This document shows, piece by piece, positions 1 through 6,353 of a stretch of 15,773 bases of DNA (the stretch's first letter is position 1; each line of letters begins with the position of its first letter). The notes under the pieces were generated by a model. It was given only the letters and a program-made list of their open reading frames with translations, did no database searches and had not been told where the DNA came from. A program made the translations under genes and the position numbers. The DNA is from Tannockella sp964372125 (GTDB taxonomy: Bacteria; Bacillota_I; Bacilli_A; Erysipelotrichales; Coprobacillaceae): the NCBI GenBank assembly GCA_964372125.1, contig CAYJPL010000041.1, positions 1-15,773 on the forward strand. The letters are read 5' to 3'.

Positions 1-55
1 TTATCAATTATATCTGACCTTATAGAAGTTGTCTAATTAATTGTAACCTATCCAT
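1..55. repeat. Left copy of a 55-bp perfect terminal inverted repeat
   Basis: Bases 1-55 are identical to the reverse complement of 15719-15773; the match stops at base 56 against 15718. This copy contains the last codons and TAA stop (37-39) of the small gene on the minus strand, and that reading frame crosses position 55 without disturbance, so this end looks native. The repeat runs off the window, so its true length is unknown. Confidence 0.97.
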
Positions 56-261
56 ATTTTAAATCCATCTTCATATACACCTGTTGTATACGTTTCAATA
101 TTGGAAGAAATAAAATATTCATTACTTTTTAAAGGAGTAGTAATTTCTACAGTTTTGTAACTCCATATGTCATTTTCTACTTCCTTATTCATATCAGTGA
201 ATAAAAAAAATGTCACTACAATAGTTAATATTGAAATCATAATTATAATTATTTTTTTCAT
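37..261 (-). CDS. Small secreted or membrane-anchored protein, unknown function
   Basis: This is a 74-residue protein I do not recognise. A lysine pair (MKK) is followed by a very hydrophobic stretch at about residues 4-22, fitting a signal peptide or single N-terminal membrane anchor; no lipobox cysteine is present. The remaining 50 residues would lie outside the cell and contain several Tyr, Thr and Glu residues. The start at 261 is supported by a purine-rich ribosome site (AGGGGAG) two bases before the ATG. It lies downstream of the two-component operon on the same strand, but a terminator at 441-471 separates them, so it is probably a separate transcript. Its 3' end sits inside the terminal inverted repeat. 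It could be an accessory or target protein of the neighbouring sensor system, but that is only inferred from proximity. Confidence 0.7.
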   Translation of the reverse strand: MKKIIIIMISILTIVVTFFLFTDMNKEVENDIWSYKTVEITTPLKSNEYFISSNIETYTTGVYEDGFKIWIGYN

Positions 262-348
262 AGCTCCCCTCTCTCCCTGCTTTTTAATTTGCTGCTACAC
301 TTCTCTAATAATTTGCTTAAAAGCTATTAAATAATATAGTATAGACTA

Positions 349-356
349 CACCTCCT
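349..356 (-). promoter_or_regulatory. Orphan strong Shine-Dalgarno sequence
   Basis: The minus strand reads AGGAGGTG here, a near-perfect anti-16S match, yet no ATG, GTG or TTG start follows within the usual 5-12 bases; the overlapping GTG is followed at once by TAG. The next real start is at 261, with its own ribosome site. It may be a remnant of a lost gene or leader peptide, or chance. Confidence 0.35.
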
Positions 357-440
357 CGTTTAATAACATTATATAATATATTGTGTTATATATAGAAAAC
401 ACTTTATGTACTGTAAGAAAATGCTATGAATGGTATAAAA

Positions 441-471
441 AAACAATATGCAATTATATTACATATTGTTT
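441..471 (-). terminator. Rho-independent terminator of the regulator-kinase operon
   Basis: A perfect 10-bp stem (441-450 paired with 462-471) with an 11-base loop is followed on the minus strand by an uninterrupted run of seven T (plus-strand A at 437-443). It begins about 32 bases after the kinase stop codon, so it closes that operon. Confidence 0.85.
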
Positions 472-503
472 CATATTGAGAGTTATTTATAATACCTAAG
501 CAG

Positions 504-1793
504 TTATCTAAATATATCTTGTAGTAATATATTTATATTTAATGTGTTATCTTCTACAGTATAATCAATATTACCTTGATACTTCTTTATAATGTTATCA
601 ATACTAATTAAACCAATACCATGATTATCTTTATCTAGTTTCGTCGTTATATTATTTTTCAAGTTCTTTACTTCAAAATTATCAGTAACTGTATTTGATA
701 TTTGTATTATCATATTCGATTTGAATTTATCGACTGATATTTTGATGTCTCTTTTATCTAAGTTAGAAACTGCTTCAACTGCATTATTTAATAAATTATG
801 AAATAAAGAACATAGTTCAATACTTACCATTTGTATATGATCACTTACATTGTATTCTAGACAAAAGCTAATGTTATGTTCTTCAATAGTTGGAAGTAAT
901 TGATTAATCGTTGATGCTATAAATATGTTTGTACAGTCACTTATTGTATCTGCTGCAGTTAATGTATTAATGTCAGATACAATACATCGCAGTTCATCAT
1001 ATTTTTCTTGAATAATTAATGTATCAATTGTTTGTAAGTATGCATTAATATCATGCTTTAGAATTCTTAACTTTTGAAAATCTATTGCTACATTTTCAAT
1101 ATGTTTTGTTTGTGCATCAATTAGTACTTTATCTATTTTTACTTGTTTTTTGAATCTTCTATTTTCTCGATTTTTACTTATATATATAAGTGATAACATA
1201 ATATTACTTATGATGATAATATATGCAACCCCTATTGTTCTAGAATCAACAAAAAATTGATCTTTTCTTTCTTGAAGAACAAGTATGAATAAAACAACTC
1301 CCATACATAAATTCATCAAATAATAAATGTATGTATACGGCTTTTTATCATTATCATATTTATATGTATACTGGTGCTTAAAATACGATATCACATAAAC
1401 AATAATGAGTTCTATTGACTTACGTATCAATAAGTCTAGAAAATTTTCCACACTAAAGTAATCTTGGTAATATATGTGAAAATTCCAATTATAAAGCGCC
1501 TGGATACATGATTCAAATAATAGAATAATAATGATTAGCATGATTTTTTTAATAGCTGACGCATCCAAAAGAACGTATAATATTGTAATTTGGTACATCA
1601 TATTAAAGATGAGTAAATATAGATCATCAGCATTAATTAGTAGTGTTGAAACTAAGATATACAGTATTGTAAAAATGATTGTCTTAAAGTTGATATATTT
1701 ATGTACTTTAACATTAAATATATTTCTTAAAGCAATCACACTTACTATTAGACATAATAACGTTGTAAATATACTAATCAAGAAACCTAACAT
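504..1793 (-). CDS. AgrC-like sensor histidine kinase (GHKL family)
   Basis: This 429-residue membrane kinase senses an extracellular signal and phosphorylates the response regulator encoded just upstream. About six hydrophobic segments fill residues 1-205 (roughly 3-22, 37-54, 58-76, 82-100, 126-140 and 155-205 in two parts). A helical linker follows, then the H-box LKHDINAYL with phospho-acceptor His247. The ATPase domain has an N-box around HNLLNNAVEA (332-341) and a G-box HGIGL (391-395). This architecture and length match the AgrC/ComD/VirS-type kinases that detect peptides in Gram-positive bacteria. Its ATG (1791-1793) lies inside the end of the regulator gene, overlapping by 7 nt, which implies translational coupling. 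No AgrB or AgrD partner is visible nearby, so the ligand is unknown. Confidence 0.93.
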   Translation of the reverse strand: MLGFLISIFTTLLCLIVSVIALRNIFNVKVHKYINFKTIIFTILYILVSTLLINADDLYLLIFNMMYQITILYVLLDASAIKKIMLIIIILLFESCIQALYNWNFHIYYQDYFSVENFLDLLIRKSIELIIVYVISYFKHQYTYKYDNDKKPYTYIYYLMNLCMGVVLFILVLQERKDQFFVDSRTIGVAYIIIISNIMLSLIYISKNRENRRFKKQVKIDKVLIDAQTKHIENVAIDFQKLRILKHDINAYLQTIDTLIIQEKYDELRCIVSDINTLTAADTISDCTNIFIASTINQLLPTIEEHNISFCLEYNVSDHIQMVSIELCSLFHNLLNNAVEAVSNLDKRDIKISVDKFKSNMIIQISNTVTDNFEVKNLKNNITTKLDKDNHGIGLISIDNIIKKYQGNIDYTVEDNTLNINILLQDIFR

Positions 1794-2473
1794 ACTTTAC
1801 TCCTAATAAATTGATGATATGTTTTCATAACTTTTTCATAGTTTCCTCGTGCAATTGGAACTATTACATTATTATCTAGTAAAATATCTTTATTTTGTAT
1901 ACTTTTTACATTGTGTAAATTAATAACATATGATCGATGTGTCTGTATAAAATAGTTTGGTAACAGTTCCAATACATTCTTTAAATACTTACAAACCATA
2001 ATCTCTTTTGTAGATGTATATATTGTACTATATGATCCATCTGCTTTAATGTACTCAATATCATATGAATTGATTTTTTGATCTGCAATCTTAATGTATT
2101 GATAATTACTATCTTCCACAATTATTCTATCAAGAATATTTGTGATACCATCCAGCTTATCTTTTTTTATGAATCGTATTACATTTTTACCATATGCTTC
2201 ATCCATATATTGTAAGTAATTAGATACAAATATTATTCTTAAATCTATATACTTTGACAATCTATCTTTTATTTCTATTCCATTCATACTATCCATTTCA
2301 ACATCTAAAAATAAAATATCGATGTCTTTTATCTTTTCAAATAATTCACTATGATTTTCAAACAGTAAAATAGTATTACTTAATTCTTTTTCATTAAGAT
2401 GACTTACAACAATATCCCTAATTTTATCCCTATATATATTTTCATCATCTAAAATACCAATTACATATTTCAT
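1787..2473 (-). CDS. LytTR-family response regulator
   Basis: This 228-residue cytoplasmic transcription regulator is of the AgrA/LytR type. The receiver domain (about 1-120) shows the acidic cluster D9 D10 E11, phospho-acceptor D57 in FLDVEM, S84 and a lysine at 103/104. The C-terminal LytTR DNA-binding domain (about 125-225) carries the typical FIQTHRSYVINL segment and a VPIARGNYEKV segment. Length is normal for the family. The start at 2473 is preceded by AGGGGAG on the minus strand. It is the first gene of a two-gene operon with the AgrC-like kinase. LytTR proteins bind paired direct repeats about 21 bp apart; such a pair lies in the upstream intergenic region, so it probably controls the divergent ABC transporter and may control itself. 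That target is inferred. Confidence 0.93.
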   Translation of the reverse strand: MKYVIGILDDENIYRDKIRDIVVSHLNEKELSNTILLFENHSELFEKIKDIDILFLDVEMDSMNGIEIKDRLSKYIDLRIIFVSNYLQYMDEAYGKNVIRFIKKDKLDGITNILDRIIVEDSNYQYIKIADQKINSYDIEYIKADGSYSTIYTSTKEIMVCKYLKNVLELLPNYFIQTHRSYVINLHNVKSIQNKDILLDNNVIVPIARGNYEKVMKTYHQFIRSKVC

Positions 2474-2515
2474 AACCTACTCCCCTCACTACTTTTATTT
2501 ATCACATTTAAACAC

Positions 2516-2524
2516 ATTATATCA
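2516..2524 (-). promoter_or_regulatory. Extended -10 promoter for the regulator-kinase operon
   Basis: The minus strand reads TGATATAAT, which is a perfect TATAAT hexamer with the TGn extension, about 43 bases before the regulator ATG. No good -35 hexamer is visible 16-18 bases further upstream, which is acceptable for extended -10 promoters and also fits an activator-dependent promoter. Confidence 0.55.
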
Positions 2525-2585
2525 AACTACTGTATATAATAAAACGATTATTCATTATTGCATATTTGAAAATATTAATAATCTG

Positions 2586-2618
2586 GGATAATTTGTATGT
2601 ATTTAGGGATATGTTGCA
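2586..2618. promoter_or_regulatory. Candidate LytTR operator: two 12-bp boxes 21 bp apart
   Basis: GGATAATTTGTA at 2586-2597 and GGATATGTTGCA at 2607-2618 share 9 of 12 positions and start exactly 21 bp apart, two helical turns. Known LytTR regulators (AgrA, ComE, VirR) bind two roughly 9-bp direct repeats with 12-13 bp between them, which is the same geometry. The site lies between the divergent regulator operon and ABC transporter genes, about 70-100 bp upstream of both promoters. The binding protein is inferred, not shown. Confidence 0.5.
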
Positions 2619-2679
2619 CAAGTATACTAGATAAGTAATTTTATAAATGATAATTACACATATCTGATTTTCGCACTTA

Positions 2680-2715
2680 GGATAATTTGTAACATTATTT
2701 TCTCTATGATATACT
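2680..2715 (+). promoter_or_regulatory. Promoter of the ABC transporter operon, overlapped by a third box
   Basis: TTGTAA (2687-2692) and TATACT (2710-2715) are separated by 17 bp, a near-consensus sigma-A promoter about 38 bp before the ATPase start. A third copy of the box, GGATAATTTGTA (2680-2691), is identical in all 12 bases to the one at 2586 and covers most of the -35 hexamer. Occupancy there would be expected to affect RNA polymerase binding directly. Confidence 0.65.
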
Positions 2716-2753
2716 TATTAAAGTGTATATATTAGATTTAGAGGAGACATAAA

Positions 2754-3581
2754 ATGAGCGTAATAGAAATTAAGGATTTTGTTAAATCATATGGTAAATT
2801 TACTGCAGTTAAAGGAATCGACTTATCTGTACCTAAAGGACAAATTGTTGGTTTTGTAGGTAAAAACGGCGCTGGAAAGAGTACGACACTTAGAACAATG
2901 CTTAATATGTTAAACCCCACACAAGGTAAGATAACAATCCTAGGATTAGATAGTAAAAAAGATAGTAAAGAAATAAAAAATAAAGTGAGTTATGTACCAA
3001 GTGAATCCGCATTTTATGATAATATTACCTGTGAAAAACTACTAAGGTTTGCCTTAGGTTTTACTAATACTTCTGTTGAACAAATGCAAGAACTAAGTAA
3101 TTATTTTGAGCTTAATTTATCAAAGAAAATTAATGAGCTTAGTTTTGGAAACAAAAAGAAATTATCCTTAATTCAAGGTTTTATAAAAAATGCTGAACTT
3201 TTGATATTTGATGAGCCAACAAATGGATTAGATCCACTCATGCAAAACAAGTTTTTTGAACTTCTATTAAAAGAAAAAAAAGCAGGGAAAACAATCTTTT
3301 TATCAAGTCATAATTTATCAGAAATAGAAAAATACTGTGATAAAGTTGCAATAATTATTGATGGTGAAATTGCAGATTATTTTGATATGAAAGATGTTAA
3401 AATTAAACACAAACAAATAGTTTCTTATACTACAAAAGATGGAATCGTTGATAGTTATGAACTAGAAGATGATATAAATACACTCATACAAAAGCTTGTA
3501 AAAATAGATTTAGAGAGTCTTGAAATTAAAACGAAAACTGTAGAAGATGAATTTATTTCATATTACAAGACTGGTAAGTAA
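2754..3581 (+). CDS. ABC transporter ATP-binding protein (ABC-2 type exporter)
   Basis: This 275-residue ATPase powers the membrane protein encoded next. Visible motifs are Walker A GKNGAGKST (36-44), an ABC signature in the variant form LSFGNKKK (129-136), Walker B LLIFDEP (149-155) with catalytic E154, a D-loop GLD (158-160) and H-loop His186. The Q-loop region reads YVPSES, so the usual glutamine is absent, as in many ABC-2 exporters. A C-terminal tail of about 60 residues resembles the extra domain of drug or bacteriocin-immunity ATPases. The start is supported by GAGGAG seven bases upstream. The operon has its own promoter and faces away from the LytTR/AgrC-type operon, so it is a likely target of that system, perhaps for peptide export, resistance or immunity. 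The substrate cannot be read from sequence. Confidence 0.93.
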   Translation: MSVIEIKDFVKSYGKFTAVKGIDLSVPKGQIVGFVGKNGAGKSTTLRTMLNMLNPTQGKITILGLDSKKDSKEIKNKVSYVPSESAFYDNITCEKLLRFALGFTNTSVEQMQELSNYFELNLSKKINELSFGNKKKLSLIQGFIKNAELLIFDEPTNGLDPLMQNKFFELLLKEKKAGKTIFLSSHNLSEIEKYCDKVAIIIDGEIADYFDMKDVKIKHKQIVSYTTKDGIVDSYELEDDINTLIQKLVKIDLESLEIKTKTVEDEFISYYKTGK

Positions 3582-3589
3582 GGAGGAGT

Positions 3590-4417
3590 ATGAATATTAT
3601 GAAAAACATTGATTATAAAAATATTAATAAACTTTGTTTATTTAATCTACTGACTACAAGAAAAACAATTATTGGATGGAGCATTGCGATATTTTCTATC
3701 ATGACACTCTACATGATACTATTTCCGTCTATACAAGATCTAGCGCAAGCTAAATTCGATGCCATGCCACAAGAACTAATGCAATTTGTCGGAATGGAAA
3801 ATATGTCTGATATGTCAAACTACATTACATACTTTGGTATGATTTATAACATAATTTTAGTCGCAGTTTCTATTTTTTCAGCTACTTTTTGTGCAGGGCT
3901 AATTACAAAAGAAGAGAAGACTAAATCAATAGAGTTCTTAAATTCACTTGCGGTAAGTAGAATGGAAATATATTTATCTAAATACTTAACTGCATTGATA
4001 GCTGTTAAACTAGTACTGTCTGGGGCAATCATTTCAGCAATTGCTTGTGGATTTATTGGTGGTGGAGAAACATTCATATTAATCAATATTATTACTGCCG
4101 CAAAAATCACGAGTTTTTCAGCATTATTATTTGGAGGAATTGGCTTTATGTTTGCAGGTATAAATGCAAAGCTTGGTTCTGGCTCAATCGTTTCATCAGT
4201 CGTACTAGCTAGCTATATGCTTGGCTACTTAGGTGAACTATTGGCCAATAAGGCAGAGTGGCTAACGTACTTTTCACCTTTTGTTATGTTAAACGTGGGA
4301 GAAGTTATTGAACTTTCAGATAAGACATTATTTATCTTTATCACTTATATTGTTGTTTACATAGTTGCATTAGTTATTGGTGCCATTGCTTATAATAAAA
4401 GAGATTTACAAATATAA
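3590..4417 (+). CDS. ABC-2 type transporter permease
   Basis: This 275-residue integral membrane protein forms the channel for the preceding ATPase. Six hydrophobic segments are seen at about 27-45, 80-105, 133-155, 168-190, 199-217 and 246-267, the standard count for ABC-2 permeases. The segment ITKEEKTKSIEFLNSLAVSR after the second membrane span is the typical cytoplasmic coupling region of this class. The gene follows the ATPase by 8 bp, and its ribosome site AAGGAGG overlaps the ATPase stop codon, so the two are co-translated. The ATG at 3590 lies only three bases from that site; an in-frame ATG at 3599 is a possible alternative that would shorten the product by three residues. It ends at a shared bidirectional terminator. 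Confidence 0.9.
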   Translation: MNIMKNIDYKNINKLCLFNLLTTRKTIIGWSIAIFSIMTLYMILFPSIQDLAQAKFDAMPQELMQFVGMENMSDMSNYITYFGMIYNIILVAVSIFSATFCAGLITKEEKTKSIEFLNSLAVSRMEIYLSKYLTALIAVKLVLSGAIISAIACGFIGGGETFILINIITAAKITSFSALLFGGIGFMFAGINAKLGSGSIVSSVVLASYMLGYLGELLANKAEWLTYFSPFVMLNVGEVIELSDKTLFIFITYIVVYIVALVIGAIAYNKRDLQI

Positions 4418-4440
4418 ATTATTAATTACCTATGAAAACA

Positions 4441-4465
4441 AAGCTACCACAATTAGTGGTAGCTT
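4441..4465. terminator. Bidirectional terminator between ABC operon and isomerase gene
   Basis: A perfect 10-bp stem (AAGCTACCAC, 4441-4450, with 4456-4465) and 5-base loop lies between two convergent genes. T-rich sequence follows on both strands, so it can end the ABC transcript on the plus strand and the isomerase transcript on the minus strand. Confidence 0.88.
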
Positions 4466-4484
4466 ATTTGTTTTGTTATCTTTT

Positions 4485-5033
4485 TTATTCCTCAACAAAT
4501 GTATATGTGTCTTTGTCTTTATAGATACGATATGGAAATGGTGAATCTTCAATTGTTTGGTAGTCATGTCCTGCAATAGCATGATAACTAGCACCCACTA
4601 CACATTTTGTAGTACCAGTATTTACAATTCTATGAGCAACGTCTCCTTTGATATAATGAATTGATCCTGGAAATATTTTTTCTGCTTTAAAGTTATCTTC
4701 TAAATCTAGAAATAGCAATAAACCTTCACCTTCTAATCCAAAATACATTTCATCACATTGTTTATCTTGATGAAAGTGCCCTCTTGTCATATTGTATTCT
4801 TTGTTAACAGTTAGTGCTTCTAATACAGTAATAGCCCACATTAAATGCCCTGATTCTTGACTCGAATCACCATATGCATGAACTGTATACATAAGTTGAT
4901 TATCATCTAATCCTTCCACTGATTTATATACTGCTTTCATGTCACTTAAATACTTTGTATAGGTTGTTGCCTCTTTTCCTTCTAAGGATGCTGTTATGTT
5001 ATTATATACTACTTTTGGTTCTACACTTTGCAT
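4485..5033 (-). CDS. Glucose-6-phosphate isomerase, cupin type
   Basis: This 182-residue enzyme is predicted to interconvert glucose 6-phosphate and fructose 6-phosphate in the cytoplasm (EC 5.3.1.9). It belongs to the metal-dependent cupin family first known from archaea such as Pyrococcus, not to the large classical Pgi family. Metal ligands are visible as His86 and His88 in TRGHFHQD, Glu95 in the DEMYFGLEGEG segment, and His134 in DVAHRIVNTG; this matches the archaeal enzyme's ligand spacing (88, 90, 97, 136). Length is normal for the family. The start is supported by AAAGAGGGA a few bases upstream. It lies downstream of a transaldolase gene on the same strand but is separated from it by a terminator, so it probably has its own promoter. 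Such isomerases may serve alongside or instead of a classical Pgi; which applies here is not visible. Confidence 0.92.
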   Translation of the reverse strand: MQSVEPKVVYNNITASLEGKEATTYTKYLSDMKAVYKSVEGLDDNQLMYTVHAYGDSSQESGHLMWAITVLEALTVNKEYNMTRGHFHQDKQCDEMYFGLEGEGLLLFLDLEDNFKAEKIFPGSIHYIKGDVAHRIVNTGTTKCVVGASYHAIAGHDYQTIEDSPFPYRIYKDKDTYTFVEE

Positions 5034-5155
5034 ATTTTTCCCTCTTTCTTTTTGAATTTTCGTTACTATATTTAATGCAATGCCTCTTATTTATATTGTA
5101 TTATTTTATTTAATTATTTCAATGTTTTTTATAATTACTAATATCCTAATTATAG

Positions 5156-5192
5156 AATAGAAGTCATTCAATAAATTGAATAACTTCCTATT
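5156..5192. other. Imperfect long hairpin upstream of the isomerase gene
   Basis: AATAGAAGT-C-ATTCAAT pairs with ATTGAAT-A-ACTT-C-CTATT around a 2-base loop, giving about 16 paired bases with two interruptions. It follows the stop of a short coding remnant (5204) on the minus strand by only 12 bases. It could be that gene's terminator, although the tail after the stem is not a strong T run. Confidence 0.45.
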
Positions 5193-5203
5193 ATTGTTTA
5201 AGA

Positions 5204-5353
5204 TTATTGTCTTTGACTAGCATCAAGAATTAGTTCATAGTGATAAATCATATATTTTCCATCTTCTAACATTGTCCATGACATTGAAATGCATTCTTCA
5301 TTAATATCATAATTAATTACATTAAACTGTTTATTAACATTATTTACATATTG
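5204..5353 (-). pseudogene. Short coding remnant, C-terminal fragment of an unknown protein
   Basis: The minus strand has 49 open codons ending at TAA (5204-5206), with residues such as FNVINYDINEECISMSW and LEDGKYMIYHYELILD, a composition like a real folded protein rather than random AT-rich sequence. It is closed upstream by TGA (5354-5356) and has no plausible start: the internal ATG codons lack ribosome sites and would leave only about 27 residues or fewer. The region just upstream is the transaldolase terminator. I read it as the 3' end of a gene whose 5' part was deleted. I do not recognise the family. It could be a chance open stretch. Confidence 0.35.
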
Positions 5354-5367
5354 TCAACATCATAAAA

Positions 5368-5399
5368 AAACAAGTATTTATACTGCTAAATACTTGTTT
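5368..5399 (-). terminator. Rho-independent terminator of the transaldolase gene
   Basis: A perfect 13-bp stem (5368-5380 with 5387-5399) with a 6-base loop is followed on the minus strand by seven T. It lies 17 bases after the transaldolase stop codon. Confidence 0.9.
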
Positions 5400-5416
5400 C
5401 TAGATATAATTACGTA

Positions 5417-6067
5417 TTACTGTGTTGCCTTGATATAGTCTTTTTGAAACTTGATAATACCTTCATTTGTAAGAGGGTGGTTCATCATATCCTCAAATAA
5501 ACTATATGGTATCGTTGCAATATGAGCACCAGCTTTGGCACATTTTACTACATGAATAGCATTACGGACACTTGCACATATGATTTTTGATTGAATATTT
5601 CCCTTTGTAAATATTTCTGTTATATCATAAATTAGTTCCATACCATCTTGATTGATATCATCTAATCTTCCTATAAAAGGTGATACATATGTTGCTCCTG
5701 CATTTGCTGCAAGCAATGCTTGAGTAGCATTGAATATTAGTGTCATATTTGTTTTAATACCCTCACTAGTAAGTACCTTACATGCTTGTAGCCCCTCTAT
5801 TGTTGTAGGTAGTTTTACAACTATATTTTGATGAATACTTGCGAGTTGTCTACCTTCAACAATCATATCTTTTGCATCTGTGATTGTAGGATTTACTTCA
5901 GCACTAATAGCACCATCAACAATACTTGATATTTCTTTTATAACCTCTACAATATCTCTACCTTCTTTTGCGATGATTGAAGGATTTGTTGTTACCCCTT
6001 CTATAACCCCCATATCATTTGCTTTTTTTATTTGTTCAATGTTTGCTGTATCAATAAAGAATTTCAT
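5417..6067 (-). CDS. tal: Transaldolase (short FSA/TalC-type)
   Basis: This 216-residue cytoplasmic enzyme is predicted to transfer a dihydroxyacetone unit between sugar phosphates in the non-oxidative pentose phosphate pathway (EC 2.2.1.2). The Schiff-base lysine is Lys85 in VVKLPTT; Asp6 in FIDTAN and Asn28 in TTNPS are further family positions. Residue 131 is Phe in the segment SPFIGRLDD. In E. coli fructose-6-phosphate aldolase this position is Tyr, and Phe is typical of true transaldolases, so transaldolase activity is favoured. The length is normal for this subfamily. The start at 6067 follows AAGGGGGAA on the minus strand at good spacing, and a TATAAT-like hexamer lies at 6100-6105. 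It is a single-gene unit closed by a strong terminator, next to the isomerase gene that shares fructose 6-phosphate as substrate. Confidence 0.93.
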   Translation of the reverse strand: MKFFIDTANIEQIKKANDMGVIEGVTTNPSIIAKEGRDIVEVIKEISSIVDGAISAEVNPTITDAKDMIVEGRQLASIHQNIVVKLPTTIEGLQACKVLTSEGIKTNMTLIFNATQALLAANAGATYVSPFIGRLDDINQDGMELIYDITEIFTKGNIQSKIICASVRNAIHVVKCAKAGAHIATIPYSLFEDMMNHPLTNEGIIKFQKDYIKATQ

Positions 6068-6281
6068 TTACTCTTCCCCCTTTACTTTTTTTCTCTTAAA
6101 TTATATATGTTATTGATAATATATAAAGAAGCCAACATAATGAATAATAACTACACTGATGCATTAGCAATTTATTTACAGTTACTAATATAATTAGTAT
6201 ATCACAGATTTATTATTTAGTATAATTACTGCTTAGCTTTACATACACTGCTCATAATTTATTTTTAATCATATAAAGAAT

Positions 6282-6321
6282 AAACCTCTACTAGTAGACT
6301 TCATTCTACTAATAGAGGTTT
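6282..6321 (-). terminator. Terminator of the GLUG surface-protein gene
   Basis: A 17-position stem (6282-6298 with 6305-6321), with one C-A mismatch and a 6-base loop, begins about 32 bases after the stop codon at 6354. The minus strand then reads ATTCTTTAT, a modest T-rich tail. The 150 bases on its left, back to the transaldolase promoter region, hold nothing I can identify. Confidence 0.75.
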
Positions 6322-6353
6322 TCATTTATAAAACATATTTATTTTTTAAATAC

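Noticed and set aside
504..2473. A complete agr quorum-sensing locus
   Set aside because: Only the kinase and regulator are present. No AgrB-like membrane protease and no AgrD-like peptide were found on either side.
2738..2920. A 60-residue minus-strand ORF opposite the ATPase start
   Set aside because: It is antisense to Walker A-containing coding sequence and the transporter leader and has no support of its own.
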